Shown here piece after piece: positions 44,785 to 53,853 of a stretch of DNA of 64,000 bases. The stretch is from Herpetosiphon aurantiacus DSM 785. GTDB taxonomy: Bacteria > Chloroflexota > Chloroflexia > Chloroflexales > Herpetosiphonaceae. Below the pieces are notes generated by a model. It did not search any database, was not told where the DNA came from, and saw only the letters and a list, made by a program, of their open reading frames with translations. Position numbers and translations under genes: made by a program. The stretch is taken from NCBI GenBank assembly GCA_000018565.1, contig CP000875.1:5533199-5597198 (forward strand), read 5' to 3'. Positions within the stretch are counted from its first letter, which is position 1. The number at the start of each line of letters is the position of its first letter.

Positions 44785-45204
44785 ATGCTAGCCTGTAGCT
44801 ATTGTGGTGGCGATGTCCCCGACGATTGGGAAGAATGTGCGACCTGTGGCTGGTTGCGTGATGGCTCGTTGGCCTTGCCACTTGAGCCACTCAAATGCCC
44901 ATATTGTGGTGATGATGTGGCCGATGATTGGGAAGAGTGTCCGAGCTGTGGCTGGTTGCGCGATGGCTCATTGGGAATTCCCCAGCCCGCCCCGCCGCCA
45001 GCTACTGTGCACCAACGAATTTGCTTGCGTTGCCAAGCGCAGATGACATTTTTGGGCTTCAAGCAATTTCGTGAAAGCTCAACTTCGCTGGATATTTTGC
45101 AAGGCCGTTTTGGCTCGTTTCGCCAAGATTTTCAAATTTTGGAGTTGCATGGCTGTGGTTATTGTGGCTATGCCGAGTTGGCCTTGCCGCACATTGGTAG
45201 TTAA
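44785..45204 (+). CDS. Small protein with duplicated zinc ribbons
   Basis: A 139-residue protein. Two consecutive near-identical zinc-ribbon units (about 3-32 and 40-70) each read CxYCG(G/D)DVxDDWEEC followed by CGWLRDGSL. A third Cys-rich segment (about 83-135) has CLRC and CGYCGYAEL. The ATG at 44785 follows GAGAGAG; the longer frame from 44698 includes the terminator region. The duplication is recent-looking. It may be a regulator or metal-binding scaffold. The PH-domain gene follows 68 bp on. Confidence 0.8.
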   Translation: MLACSYCGGDVPDDWEECATCGWLRDGSLALPLEPLKCPYCGDDVADDWEECPSCGWLRDGSLGIPQPAPPPATVHQRICLRCQAQMTFLGFKQFRESSTSLDILQGRFGSFRQDFQILELHGCGYCGYAELALPHIGS

Positions 45205-45272
45205 TTGATGGCGCAACAATCGCCTGCTAGCGGCGTATAACCCCATAGCGAACCATAACAGGAGGAACAACT

Positions 45273-45650
45273 ATGGGGTTATTTGATGGATTAATGGGCA
45301 ATGCTTCGGAAGTTGATCCGCAAGCAGCCCAGCGTGATTTTGCCCAACTATTGGCATGGGGCGAGCAAGTGCAACGTGCCTACCAGCTGATTCGCGATTT
45401 CTTTATTTTTACCGATAAACGCTTGATTTTGGTGGATAAACAGGGAATTACTGGCAGCAAAGTCGAATATCATTCGATTCCTTATCGCAGCATTACCCAC
45501 TTTAGCATTGAAACCGCTGGCCATTTTGATCTCGATGCTGAGTTGAAAATTTGGATTTCAGGCAATCCTGTGCCAATTCAAAAACAATTCAACAGTCGGA
45601 TCAATATTTATCAATTGCAAGCGGTTTTGGCTGCGTTCGTTGCTCGTTAA
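45273..45650 (+). CDS. Bacterial PH-domain protein
   Basis: A 125-residue protein consisting of a single bacterial pleckstrin-homology-like domain. It shows FFIFTDKRLILVDKQGITGSK, SIPYRSITHFSIETAG and FDLDAELKIWI, followed by an amphipathic C-terminal helix. This is the PF08000-type bPH fold. Function unknown, probably an adaptor. AGGAGG lies upstream of the start. A bidirectional terminator follows. Confidence 0.88.
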   Translation: MGLFDGLMGNASEVDPQAAQRDFAQLLAWGEQVQRAYQLIRDFFIFTDKRLILVDKQGITGSKVEYHSIPYRSITHFSIETAGHFDLDAELKIWISGNPVPIQKQFNSRINIYQLQAVLAAFVAR

Positions 45651-45652
45651 TC

Positions 45653-45690
45653 AATATGCTCGCATGGTTTTTCCATGCGAGCATATTTTA
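45653..45690. terminator. Bidirectional terminator between convergent genes
   Basis: A perfect 15-bp stem AATATGCTCGCATGG / CCATGCGAGCATATT with a TTTTT loop and T/A runs on both sides. Confidence 0.9.
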
Positions 45691-45691
45691 G

Positions 45692-47443
45692 TTACTCGGC
45701 CTTAAACTCCAAAATATACAAGCCATAACTGAAATCGCTGACATAGACAAATTGATCGCGCACTTGTACGCCCCACAAGGCCACTTTTGGCGAATTGTTC
45801 AGCGGCCAGCTTGCCACTGATTTGGGCTGGCTGGGATCGCTGATATCGAGCATGCGCAGGCCATCTTGATACCACGAGGCATACAAATATTGGCCTTGCA
45901 CCTCAGAATTATGCACAGTTGGGTTGGATCGCAACGTCTCATTAATCGAATTTGGCGTATTGTAGCGCCCAACTTCAACTGGCTGGCTGGGATTGCTCAG
46001 ATCGAAGAATTGAATTGCGCCGCCACCATCAAAATAGCTTTCGATCGTTGCTTCAGCCTCAGGTTGGCTGAGCAAGGCAGCGGCGGTTGTGCTGCTAATG
46101 GTAAACATCGGCAGATCAAAATCATCGATCAAATCAACATCATCGCCAAATTGCAGCTCCTCAAATGGTGTATTAGCATAAATCAATAATGCTGCGGCCT
46201 CGCCGTTTTGGGCAATTTGCAGCTTTTGCTCAATCGAACAGCCCGCCATCTCGGCCAACACAAAAAAACCTTTGAAATCAGGATATTCAGCTTCAGCATC
46301 GCAAGCCTGCCCAAGCGCTAAAACCTTGGCACTCAGCGGGGCATCAAGTTTGCCGCCAAATGGTAATTCGTGGGCGTAATCTGGCTCGGCCAAGGCTGGG
46401 TGACTAATTTTTGCCTGATCGTTGCTAAAATCTTCGTTGTTCAAGGCCAACATTTGCCCATCATTCCAATCGACGACAGAGTGTGCATCGCCCTCGGCTA
46501 GCGCGGGATAGGGCGTTTGGCCAAGGTAGATTGGTTGATTGGGGTCTTGAATATCCAAGATAATCACGCCGCCATCCCAGTACGAGAGATAGGCGCGTTG
46601 GCTGTTGCTGCTGGCCCGCACGCTATGCAAAAAGATCCCTGGGAAATTGCCACGAGTCCGATCTGCATAATCAAGTGCTTGCCAATCGGGCTTTTGATCG
46701 ATGCCCCAACGGCTGAGCATGGTTGGTTGGCTAGGGTCGCTAATATCAACAATCCACAATTCGCCACGATCTTCGGGCTTGGGCGTTGTACCAAAAGCGT
46801 TATTGGTGGGCGCAGCAAGCAAAGCCAAGGCTTGTCCACTAGCCGTAATTGTTACATCGAGTTCATGTACGCCAAGGTTGGTTTCAAACCGAGCCAATTC
46901 GAGCGGCTCAGTTGGATCTGTGATATCCACAATTTGAATGCCAGGTTTGGTTGCTGCACGGCAGGGCTGAATCCCCAAAACTGCAATATCTTGCTCGCCA
47001 ATCCTCACCACATCCATATCTTCAAGTGAGGCATTTTTGACGCTTGGTGAATAGCCCGCCAACTCTGGATTAGCCGGATCGCTCACATCAATTAATGTAA
47101 TTTGATTTTCGGCGGGGCATGAGCCAGGCTGCGTACCAAGCAACACCAAGTCGTTATACAACGTGAGATCAGCATGGCGACCGCTGGTTGGTGGCTTAAG
47201 TCGCAAGCTGCCAACTTGCTCGAAATGCGGCCCTGTGATGGTTGGAGTCGCCGTGGCAGCGAGTCGCGGCGTTTTGGTTGGTCTTTGATTCACGCCATCT
47301 TTATCAGAGCGAGCTTGCTCGCCAGCATTGTTGTTGATTGTTGCCGTCGCAGGAATCGCTGTCGCATTTTGATTGGCACAGGCAGCGATTAGGATTAGGC
47401 AAATTGCCACGCTAAAATAACGTGACCAACGTTGAAAAAGCAT
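45692..47443 (-). CDS. Exported LVIVD beta-propeller lipoprotein with inserted PA domain
   Basis: A 583-residue exported lipoprotein. The signal ends in lipobox LIAAC (Cys22 from the ATG at 47443, which follows AGGAGA). Repeats of the LVIVD type recur: ITLIDVSDPANPE, IQIVDITDPTEPL, LWIVDISDPSQPT, VIILDIQDPNQPI and MLDISDPSQPK. These build a beta-propeller. Between blades is a protease-associated (PA) insert with a CDAE..GC segment (about 360-480). The protein is probably a surface binding or structural protein. The alpha/beta hydrolase gene is 23 bp upstream in the same direction. Confidence 0.85.
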   Translation of the reverse strand: MLFQRWSRYFSVAICLILIAACANQNATAIPATATINNNAGEQARSDKDGVNQRPTKTPRLAATATPTITGPHFEQVGSLRLKPPTSGRHADLTLYNDLVLLGTQPGSCPAENQITLIDVSDPANPELAGYSPSVKNASLEDMDVVRIGEQDIAVLGIQPCRAATKPGIQIVDITDPTEPLELARFETNLGVHELDVTITASGQALALLAAPTNNAFGTTPKPEDRGELWIVDISDPSQPTMLSRWGIDQKPDWQALDYADRTRGNFPGIFLHSVRASSNSQRAYLSYWDGGVIILDIQDPNQPIYLGQTPYPALAEGDAHSVVDWNDGQMLALNNEDFSNDQAKISHPALAEPDYAHELPFGGKLDAPLSAKVLALGQACDAEAEYPDFKGFFVLAEMAGCSIEQKLQIAQNGEAAALLIYANTPFEELQFGDDVDLIDDFDLPMFTISSTTAAALLSQPEAEATIESYFDGGGAIQFFDLSNPSQPVEVGRYNTPNSINETLRSNPTVHNSEVQGQYLYASWYQDGLRMLDISDPSQPKSVASWPLNNSPKVALWGVQVRDQFVYVSDFSYGLYILEFKAE

Positions 47444-47466
47444 TTTGTCTCCTCTCATTACAACTG

Positions 47467-48300
47467 CTAAGCGCTAGTTGGCAGTTGTTGGTGCATAAAT
47501 TGATAGAGTGTCCGAACGAATTTAACTGGCTCCTCGAATGGTGGGCAATGGCCGCTGCGTTCAAAGTGAATCAAGGTTGATTGTGGCAAGTGCTCATGTA
47601 AATATTCGCCAACTTTGCCTGGGTAAAGCCAGCTTTGCGAACCATAGCACAACAAAATTGGTACATCCATACTTGCCAACAAATCACGATAATCGCGGTC
47701 GGCCATATCTTCGGCTAATGGCAAGAGCGCTTTGCGATCATAGTTGCGGCGATAGGGCGAGGTCAGCCAGGTTGCAAAGCGCAACAATGTACGATTAGGG
47801 TGCACAACACCCATGGCAAAGCGGCGCAATACGCGGCGTTGTTGGCTCTCAAACAGTTGGCGCATGCTGGTGATATGGTCGGGCGTGTAGGCTCCGAACA
47901 AACCCATGGTCCATTCTGTGCTGGTTTGCATACATGGAGTTTGATCGACCAGAACAATGCTTTTGAGCTGAGAAACCCCAAATTGACGCGCATATTCAAA
48001 GGTTGTTAGGCCACCCATCGACCAGCCAACGATCGTTGGTTGCTCAAGTTTGAGGTGTTCGATCAACTGATGCAAATCTTTGGCTAAACGACTGATTGTC
48101 AATTCTCCTTGGCCTGGGGTGCGTCCGTGGCCGCGCAAGTCGATTGCGATACAACGATACCAACGGCGCAAGGCTGTGGTAATGCCAACCCAATGTGAGC
48201 CAGCGCTCGTCCAACCATGAATAAAAATGATTGCGGGTTTTTGGCCGCCAGTGTCGCTATAAAAAATCGGGTTTTGATCATCGGCAAGAAAGCTCGACAT
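47467..48300 (-). CDS. Alpha/beta hydrolase
   Basis: A 277-residue alpha/beta-hydrolase fold protein. It has the oxyanion motif FIHGWTSAG, nucleophile Ser in GWSMGG, catalytic Asp before the LLCYGSQSW segment and His in RSGHCPPFEEP. The ATG at 48300 has GGAGG five bases upstream. It may hydrolyse an ester, lactone or epoxide; the substrate is unknown. It is followed by the LVIVD lipoprotein gene, likely in one operon. Confidence 0.9.
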   Translation of the reverse strand: MSSFLADDQNPIFYSDTGGQKPAIIFIHGWTSAGSHWVGITTALRRWYRCIAIDLRGHGRTPGQGELTISRLAKDLHQLIEHLKLEQPTIVGWSMGGLTTFEYARQFGVSQLKSIVLVDQTPCMQTSTEWTMGLFGAYTPDHITSMRQLFESQQRRVLRRFAMGVVHPNRTLLRFATWLTSPYRRNYDRKALLPLAEDMADRDYRDLLASMDVPILLCYGSQSWLYPGKVGEYLHEHLPQSTLIHFERSGHCPPFEEPVKFVRTLYQFMHQQLPTSA

Positions 48301-48453
48301 AGCATCCTCCATAGTTTAATGATGTTTCGCGGCCAGCAAGATCGATTTGTGACGTTATTTGACACAACCGTCAACTATACTCAGCTCAAAACCAAGCGGG
48401 TCGTGATAGAAAACGCTGGGATGAGTATTAAACGATGAACTGGAGTACAAACG

Positions 48454-49128
48454 ATGGAACAGGAAGCTTTAGTTACCCGCACCTACCGCGCTGCAATTCG
48501 CTCTGGAGATGATTATATAACGATTGAAGAAACAATTGCACTCCCTCCAACGGCTGATGATGCAGCAATCAGTCAAGCGGTTGAAACTGGCTGGCGGATT
48601 TTTCGGGCGCAGCAAGCAGCAGTTGAGGCGCAAATTAGCGCCTTGCGTGATGCTCACCCTGCGACAACTACGCCACGCATCGCCGACCCCGATTCGCCTG
48701 CGAGCGACAAACAACGCTCCTACCTTGAGTATTTGATCAATACCTTGGCGATTAACGATGGTCAGATGCAAGCAACCTTGCAAGAACACAACGCAACCTA
48801 CGAAACCCTGACCAAGGGCCAAGCTTCAGAAATTATCGATGGCTTGAAGCAGCAATTAGATCAAAAGCCCGCAGCCAGCCAAGCGAGTGCTTCGGCCAGC
48901 GCTAGTGCCAGTAGCAGCACCACGAGCAACATGCTCGATTCGACTGCTAGCGAGCCACCAGCCAGCACGCGCCAATTGGCAGCATTGCAACGGGTCGCAG
49001 GCCAACAAGGCGTTGATCTGAGCGCTGAAATTCGCCAACGCTTCGGCGCACAACAGCTTGATGATCTCTCGGTCAACGAGGCAGGAGCACTGTTACAAGA
49101 ACTGCAACAACGCAGCGTGCGCCGCTAA
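48454..49128 (+). CDS. Accessory protein with two helical modules, next to ssb
   Basis: A 224-residue protein. An N-terminal region (about 1-65) is followed by a helical module (about 83-133) and, after an Ala/Ser-rich linker (about 138-170), a second module (about 172-220). Both modules follow a pattern ATxxQ-x-xL..L..-x-LT-x-x-A..I(I/L)..L, seen in proteins linked to phage-type recombination. The gene is 124 bp upstream of ssb in the same direction. Function unknown; a DNA-metabolism role is inferred from context. Confidence 0.7.
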   Translation: MEQEALVTRTYRAAIRSGDDYITIEETIALPPTADDAAISQAVETGWRIFRAQQAAVEAQISALRDAHPATTTPRIADPDSPASDKQRSYLEYLINTLAINDGQMQATLQEHNATYETLTKGQASEIIDGLKQQLDQKPAASQASASASASASSSTTSNMLDSTASEPPASTRQLAALQRVAGQQGVDLSAEIRQRFGAQQLDDLSVNEAGALLQELQQRSVRR

Positions 49129-49252
49129 AAGTCCTATGGCTGGCTAGCTTAAATGGATAGTGAAACAATGACCAATGGCTAGCCGAAAAATTCGCCAACG
49201 TAGCATCTAGATATGGGCAACTGAGTAAGTACATTAAACCGGAGGAACACCA

Positions 49253-49612
49253 ATGAACGTTAAAGGAACCGTAAATCGAGTTGAACTAATCGGCTGGCTG
49301 GGTGGCGAACCAACCCAACGCTTTTTACCATCGGGAGTTGGGGTCTGTGATTTCAGCGTGGCAACCAAGCGCTTTGGCAGTAAAGACGAACAAGGCGAGC
49401 AAACCTACGACACCGAATGGACAACCATCGAAGCTTGGAATGGTTTAGGCGATATTTGCCAAGATCGTTTGCACAAAGGCAGCCGGGTGCGGGTCGTTGG
49501 TAGCTTGCACACCCGCTCGTGGGAAGACAAAGAAAGCGGTCAGCGTCGCTCCAAAACCGTTGTCCGTGCCGATGAAGTGTTGTTCCTCGATGCCTATGGC
49601 AACGACGAATAG
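49253..49612 (+). CDS. ssb: Single-stranded DNA-binding protein (short form)
   Basis: A 119-residue OB-fold protein: MNVKGTVNRVELIGWLGGEPTQRF, then VCDFSVATKR and TEWTTIEAWN, with VGSLHTRSWEDKESGQRR. It lacks the Gly-rich linker and the acidic DDDIPF-type tip that normally recruits repair proteins, and ends after the OB fold (DAYGNDE). It could be a specialised paralogue of a full-length SSB elsewhere. A strong CGGAGG site precedes it and a terminator follows. Confidence 0.92.
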   Translation: MNVKGTVNRVELIGWLGGEPTQRFLPSGVGVCDFSVATKRFGSKDEQGEQTYDTEWTTIEAWNGLGDICQDRLHKGSRVRVVGSLHTRSWEDKESGQRRSKTVVRADEVLFLDAYGNDE

Positions 49613-49626
49613 CCCCTAAGCAAGCC

Positions 49627-49660
49627 AAAGCCCTCAGCAAAACTGCTGAGGGCTTTGATG
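49627..49660 (+). terminator. Terminator after ssb
   Basis: A perfect 13-bp stem AAAGCCCTCAGCA/TGCTGAGGGCTTT. It can also serve the tRNA gene, which ends at 49663 on the opposite strand. Confidence 0.8.
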
Positions 49661-49662
49661 TT

Positions 49663-49737
49663 TGGAGCCGCATATCGGACTTGAACCGATGACCTACCAC
49701 TTACAAGGCGGTTGCTCTACCACTGAGCTAATGCGGC
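49663..49737 (-). tRNA. tRNA-Thr (anticodon UGU), CCA encoded
   Basis: The acceptor stem GCCGCAT pairs with ATGCGGC. The D-arm is AGCTCAGTGGTAGAGC. The anticodon arm is ACCGC-CTTGTAA-GTGGT with anticodon TGT (one G-U pair), and the T-arm contains GGTTCAAGTCC. U73 is followed by encoded CCA. Confidence 0.93.
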
Positions 49738-49997
49738 TTAACGCGAGTCATTATACGCATGAATCGAGGTTTGGTCAAGATGGATATTTGGAGATCGGCG
49801 GTTGGGGGTCGGGAATCGGGCATTTATTGTAGAGGCGCAGCCAATATATGGCTATAAACGTTGGGCGCTAGACTATCGAAACAATCCCTATTCTATCCAT
49901 ACTCTCGCATCCAATGGCTAAGCCTCAGAGATCGCTAGCCGAGCCAGCAGAAACCTTATACAATCAAGCATCATCTAGTGGTTAGCGGAGGTCTCGC

Positions 49998-50213
49998 ATG
50001 AAACGAACCCCAGTTACTTCATCAAATTTAGCCTCGGTTGGTTATGACCCCACCACCCAGACCTTAGAGATTGAATTTAAAAATCGATCGATCTATCAGT
50101 ATGTTGATGTGCCCGAGAATGTCTACAACGAGTTGATGCAAGCAGCTTCGCATGGCAGCTATTTCAACGGCTGTATCAGAGGTGCTTTTATTTATCGTAA
50201 GGTTTCGCGCTAA
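49998..50213 (+). CDS. KTSC-domain protein
   Basis: A 71-residue protein of the KTSC family: SSNLASVGYDPTTQTLEIEF, YQYVDVPENVYNELM and a C-terminal SYFNGCIRGAFIYRKV. KTSC domains are small, often fused to RNA-related enzymes or stand-alone, and uncharacterised. GCGGAGG lies nine bases before the ATG. Confidence 0.88.
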   Translation: MKRTPVTSSNLASVGYDPTTQTLEIEFKNRSIYQYVDVPENVYNELMQAASHGSYFNGCIRGAFIYRKVSR

Positions 50214-50220
50214 AAACGCA

Positions 50221-50252
50221 GCAGGACTAGCAATCGCCAGCCCTGCTTTGCT
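50221..50252. terminator. Terminator of gyrB and the KTSC gene
   Basis: An AGCAGG/CCTGCT stem with inner CT.GC/GC.AG pairing. Minus-strand read-out ends in GTTTTT, so it mainly serves gyrB. Confidence 0.7.
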
Positions 50253-50275
50253 CGGTATTAACTTGCTAGCTCTAC

Positions 50276-53200
50276 CTACACATCCAAGTTCTTCACGTCG
50301 GCGGCGTGAGTTTGGATAAAGCGCTTGCGCGGTAACACGATTTCACCCATCAACATCGAGAAGGTTTCATCGGCTTCCATTGCATCTTCAACTGTCACTT
50401 GTAAAATCATGCGATTGCCCGGGTTGAGCGTGGTGTCCCACAGTTGGTCGGGATTCATTTCGCCTAGCCCTTTGAAGCGCTGAACGGTGACTTTGGTGCC
50501 AGCTGGCAATGAGCGAATGTACTCATCGCGGGTGGCTTCATCGTAGACATATTTGTAGGCCTTGCCATGTTGTACGCGGAACAATGGCGGCTGAGCTACA
50601 TACAAGTGCCCATTGGTGATCAAATCGCGCATATGGCGGAAGAAGAAGGTCAGCAACAAGGTGCGGATGTGGCTGCCGTCAACGTCTGCGTCGGTATTGT
50701 GAGCGTATAAACCGCCAGTGCCACACAGGAAGTTTTCGTCTTCTTCGACCGAGAAGTCGTAGACGAACTCGCCAGTTGGAGCCAATTCTTCAACTGCCAA
50801 CACTTCTAAGCCAACCATATCGTCGCTTAATGGCGTGAATGCTTGAGCTTTGGTCGCTGGTTTGGCCAAATGTGCCTCGACTTTGGCAGCCAAATGATGG
50901 CGCTGCCAAACCCCACTCAATTGCTCTAGCTGTTGCTTGCCGCTAATTGCAATATTGTAGTAGTCGTGCACGGTTTGAATTGGTGCATCGGCTGGTAAGT
51001 TGGGCTTGATCTTGCTCACGCCAGCAAAAACACCAAGCTGACCAAGCAAATAGAGTAAGCCATCTTTGAGTTCAGTCGAGTTGGTGGTCATGCTGATTGT
51101 GCTATCGCTGAGTGTGCCATCGCCAAGGAAATAGCCTTCGAGATAGCTGCGTTGCAAATCGTTGCTCAGGCTGAACAGCATGTTTGGCACACGTTTTTGA
51201 TGAGCAACCGCGCCCAAGCCTAAGGCTCGAATCAGTCGCGCCGCCAACACGCTATGGAAATAGCATTTGATCCCGCCATTATCAGGCGATTGATAGAAGC
51301 GTGGCGTTTCGCCAAAGAGTTGCTCGATCGTGGTTTTTAGCTCGTCGAAGAAGGCTGCATCTTTTTGACCTAACGACAAACTGACTTGATGCTTGCTCAA
51401 GGAGCCTTCAGCAGTAAACCAGCCCAAGAACCACAGCAATTCTGGGGTGATGCTCAACATGCGTGGGAAAGCTCGATCGTCGTGGGCTTGCGGTACAAGC
51501 TCAACGTCACGATCAAGCAAATCTAGCTCATCGTTGCTGAAACTATCAAAGGCTTTGTAGTTGCTCACTTCGCGCCAGCGAGCGTTGGCGCTGCTATCAT
51601 CTTGTAACAACAAGCGCTCGATCTTCGATGGCACAAGTTCGTAACTGATTGGTTCTTCCCAGCCAATCGTTGCCAGATAGTTGTCAAATTGTGATTGAAT
51701 AGGCCGCAGCATGCCGCGTTCCCATTGGCTAATCGTAATCGCTTGCTTCACACCAAGGCGTTGGGCAACTGCTTTTTGGCTGAGGCCATTGGCTTGGCGA
51801 TATTCGACCAAGCGTTCCCATGCAGCAGTATGCAAGTTGATCCGTGCTTCGTTCCATTGTTCAGGCTGAGAAACGTGGTTGAGCACCCGTTGGGCTGCGA
51901 TCGTGCGCACGCTTTCGCCGCGCAAATACAGGTTATCAATCAAGCCTGCTTCAGCAAACAACTTCATAAGGTCGATTTCGCGAGGTTGGCTGGCTGGGCG
52001 TGGAATCCGACGGCTGGCAACCAACTGATCGCCAAGTCGAATTTGATCGCCCTTTTTCAGCACAGGCTGACCATTTTCGAGCACAAAGACGCTATGCGAG
52101 GCAGTTACTTTGACCGAGCGGCCATAGCGTGTGGTCAGTTTGTACATTGGCTCATGGTTGGCGTGGCGCATCACGGCTTTGAGTGGGCGGAAACGCGCAA
52201 CATGCCGCTTTTGATCGAAGCTGATCACTTCGTATTCACTAGCACTACGTTGGCCTGCAATACATTGATCGATAAACTCGCCGATGCGCACAAACTCGGT
52301 ATGACCTTGCGCATTGCGAATCAAGGTTGGCTCATCGCCAGCAACGCTCATAATCAAAATGCGGTGGTAGCGCAAACGCGAAATATCAAATGTTTCGCCA
52401 ATACCTGTGCCAAGTGCGGTGATTAATGCTCGAACTTCGTTATTTGCCAGCATTTTATCCAAACGTGATTTTTCTACGTTCAGAATTTTACCGCGCAGCG
52501 GCAAAATCGCTTGGAAACGACGATCACGGCCTTGTTTTGCGCTTCCCCCGGCACTATCGCCTTCGACGATGAAGATTTCGCAGTGGGCAGGCTCTTTATC
52601 TGAGCAGTCGGCGAGCTTGCCTGGCAGCGCAAAGCCTTCGAGTGCACCTTTGCGTTGCACCAAATCGCGGGCTTTACGGGCGGCATCGCGGGCGCGTGAA
52701 GCCAACAGCGATTTTTCGATAATCCGGCGGGCCTCGTTAGGATTTTCATCCAAGAAGGCTGAAAGTGCTTCGTTGAGCACGGTTTCGACGGCGGTTTTAG
52801 CTTCAGGCGTTGCCAGCTTCGATTTGGTTTGGCTTTCGAATTGTGGGCGGAACAGCTTGATGCTGATGATCGCGGTCAAGCCCTCGCGCACATCTTCGCC
52901 CGAAAGTGCATCGCCTTCTTTGAGCAAGCCTTTGTTACGACCATAGGCATTGATCGTGCGGGTCAAGGCCGCGCGGAAGCCAGTGACGTGCGTACCACCA
53001 TCGGGGTTGGCAATGTTATTGGTGAAGGCTAAAAGATTTTCGTTGAAATCGCCAGTGTATTGCATTGCAATTTCAACATTGACGTTTTCATAAGGTTTTT
53101 CGACGTAGAACGGCTGAGCCAGCACTGGGCCTTTTTCGCGCGTCAGATGGCGCACAAACGAGACAATCCCACCATCAAAATAATAGGTTACTTCGCGGTC

Positions 53201-53842
53201 GTTGTTATAATCGACGAGCTTGAAGCGCAGGCTCTTGTTGAGGTAGGCCATATCGCGTAAACGGTTAGCCAAGGTGCGATAGTTGAAATCAACCGTGGTA
53301 AATAATTGGGCATCGGGCTTGAAGATAATCGTTGTGCCCGTGCCTTCAGCATCGCCAACCGCTTTGACTGGAGCCTGAGGCATGCCAAGGCGAAAATCTT
53401 GCGCCCACAGCTTGCCATCGCGTTTAACTTCAGCCCGCAAAAATTCGGAAACTGCGTTAACTGCCGAAACCCCGACCCCGTGCAAACCACCAGAAACCTT
53501 GTAGCCCTGTGAGCCTTTGAACTTACCACCAGCGTGCAGCTCGGTCAGCACAATTTCCAAGGCCGAACGCCCCTCGACTGGGTGAATATCGGTGGGAATC
53601 CCGCGCCCATTATCGACGACAGCGATTGACCCATCAGTCCGCATCTCGACGATGATCGTATCGCAGAAGCCAGCCAAGGCCTCGTCAACCGAGTTATCGA
53701 CAACTTCATAGACCAAGTGATGTAATGCTGACGTGTCTTGGCCACCGAGATACATCCCCATGTTTTCGCGTACTGCTTCCAAGCCGCGCAACATTTGAAT
53801 CTGGGCGGCATCGTATGTACTCTGATTGGAATTTGTCGCCAT
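50276..53842 (-). CDS. gyrB: DNA gyrase subunit B precursor containing an intein
   Basis: A 1188-residue precursor. Removal of a 551-residue intein (residues 499-1049) leaves a normal GyrB of 637 residues. The N-extein holds the GHKL ATPase (EVVDNSVDEALAG, DNGRGIP, GGLHGVG) and the start of the TOPRIM domain (EGDSAGG). The C-extein resumes at TDADVDGSHIRTLLL and runs to the end of the TOPRIM region. The intein interrupts RYHRILIM / TDADVDG, the metal-binding TOPRIM motif, so unspliced protein should be inactive. The ATG at 53842 with GAGG upstream is preferred to the GTG at 53857. The membrane protein gene ends 11 bp upstream. Confidence 0.96.
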   Translation of the reverse strand: MATNSNQSTYDAAQIQMLRGLEAVRENMGMYLGGQDTSALHHLVYEVVDNSVDEALAGFCDTIIVEMRTDGSIAVVDNGRGIPTDIHPVEGRSALEIVLTELHAGGKFKGSQGYKVSGGLHGVGVSAVNAVSEFLRAEVKRDGKLWAQDFRLGMPQAPVKAVGDAEGTGTTIIFKPDAQLFTTVDFNYRTLANRLRDMAYLNKSLRFKLVDYNNDREVTYYFDGGIVSFVRHLTREKGPVLAQPFYVEKPYENVNVEIAMQYTGDFNENLLAFTNNIANPDGGTHVTGFRAALTRTINAYGRNKGLLKEGDALSGEDVREGLTAIISIKLFRPQFESQTKSKLATPEAKTAVETVLNEALSAFLDENPNEARRIIEKSLLASRARDAARKARDLVQRKGALEGFALPGKLADCSDKEPAHCEIFIVEGDSAGGSAKQGRDRRFQAILPLRGKILNVEKSRLDKMLANNEVRALITALGTGIGETFDISRLRYHRILIMSVAGDEPTLIRNAQGHTEFVRIGEFIDQCIAGQRSASEYEVISFDQKRHVARFRPLKAVMRHANHEPMYKLTTRYGRSVKVTASHSVFVLENGQPVLKKGDQIRLGDQLVASRRIPRPASQPREIDLMKLFAEAGLIDNLYLRGESVRTIAAQRVLNHVSQPEQWNEARINLHTAAWERLVEYRQANGLSQKAVAQRLGVKQAITISQWERGMLRPIQSQFDNYLATIGWEEPISYELVPSKIERLLLQDDSSANARWREVSNYKAFDSFSNDELDLLDRDVELVPQAHDDRAFPRMLSITPELLWFLGWFTAEGSLSKHQVSLSLGQKDAAFFDELKTTIEQLFGETPRFYQSPDNGGIKCYFHSVLAARLIRALGLGAVAHQKRVPNMLFSLSNDLQRSYLEGYFLGDGTLSDSTISMTTNSTELKDGLLYLLGQLGVFAGVSKIKPNLPADAPIQTVHDYYNIAISGKQQLEQLSGVWQRHHLAAKVEAHLAKPATKAQAFTPLSDDMVGLEVLAVEELAPTGEFVYDFSVEEDENFLCGTGGLYAHNTDADVDGSHIRTLLLTFFFRHMRDLITNGHLYVAQPPLFRVQHGKAYKYVYDEATRDEYIRSLPAGTKVTVQRFKGLGEMNPDQLWDTTLNPGNRMILQVTVEDAMEADETFSMLMGEIVLPRKRFIQTHAADVKNLDV
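50696..52348 (-). other. GyrB intein with LAGLIDADG endonuclease and an internal HTH
   Basis: The intein starts with Ser1 (block A, SVAGDEPTL) and ends LYAHN, followed by +1 Thr (TDADVDG). Block B is KVTASHSVFVL and block F is VYDFSVEEDENFL. Two LAGLIDADG-type motifs, FLGWFTAEGSL (about residue 802) and YLEGYFLGDGTL (about 900), give a dimer-in-one homing endonuclease. Between block B and the endonuclease is an XRE-type helix-turn-helix (about 683-708; LSQKAVAQRLGVKQ, SQWERG). Ser1 and Thr+1 replace the more common Cys. Confidence 0.93.
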
Positions 53843-53853
53843 CGAATCGAACC

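Noticed and set aside
51748-52426. Plus-strand frame inside the intein as a separate gene
   Set aside because: It is antisense to conserved intein blocks and has no ribosome-binding site.
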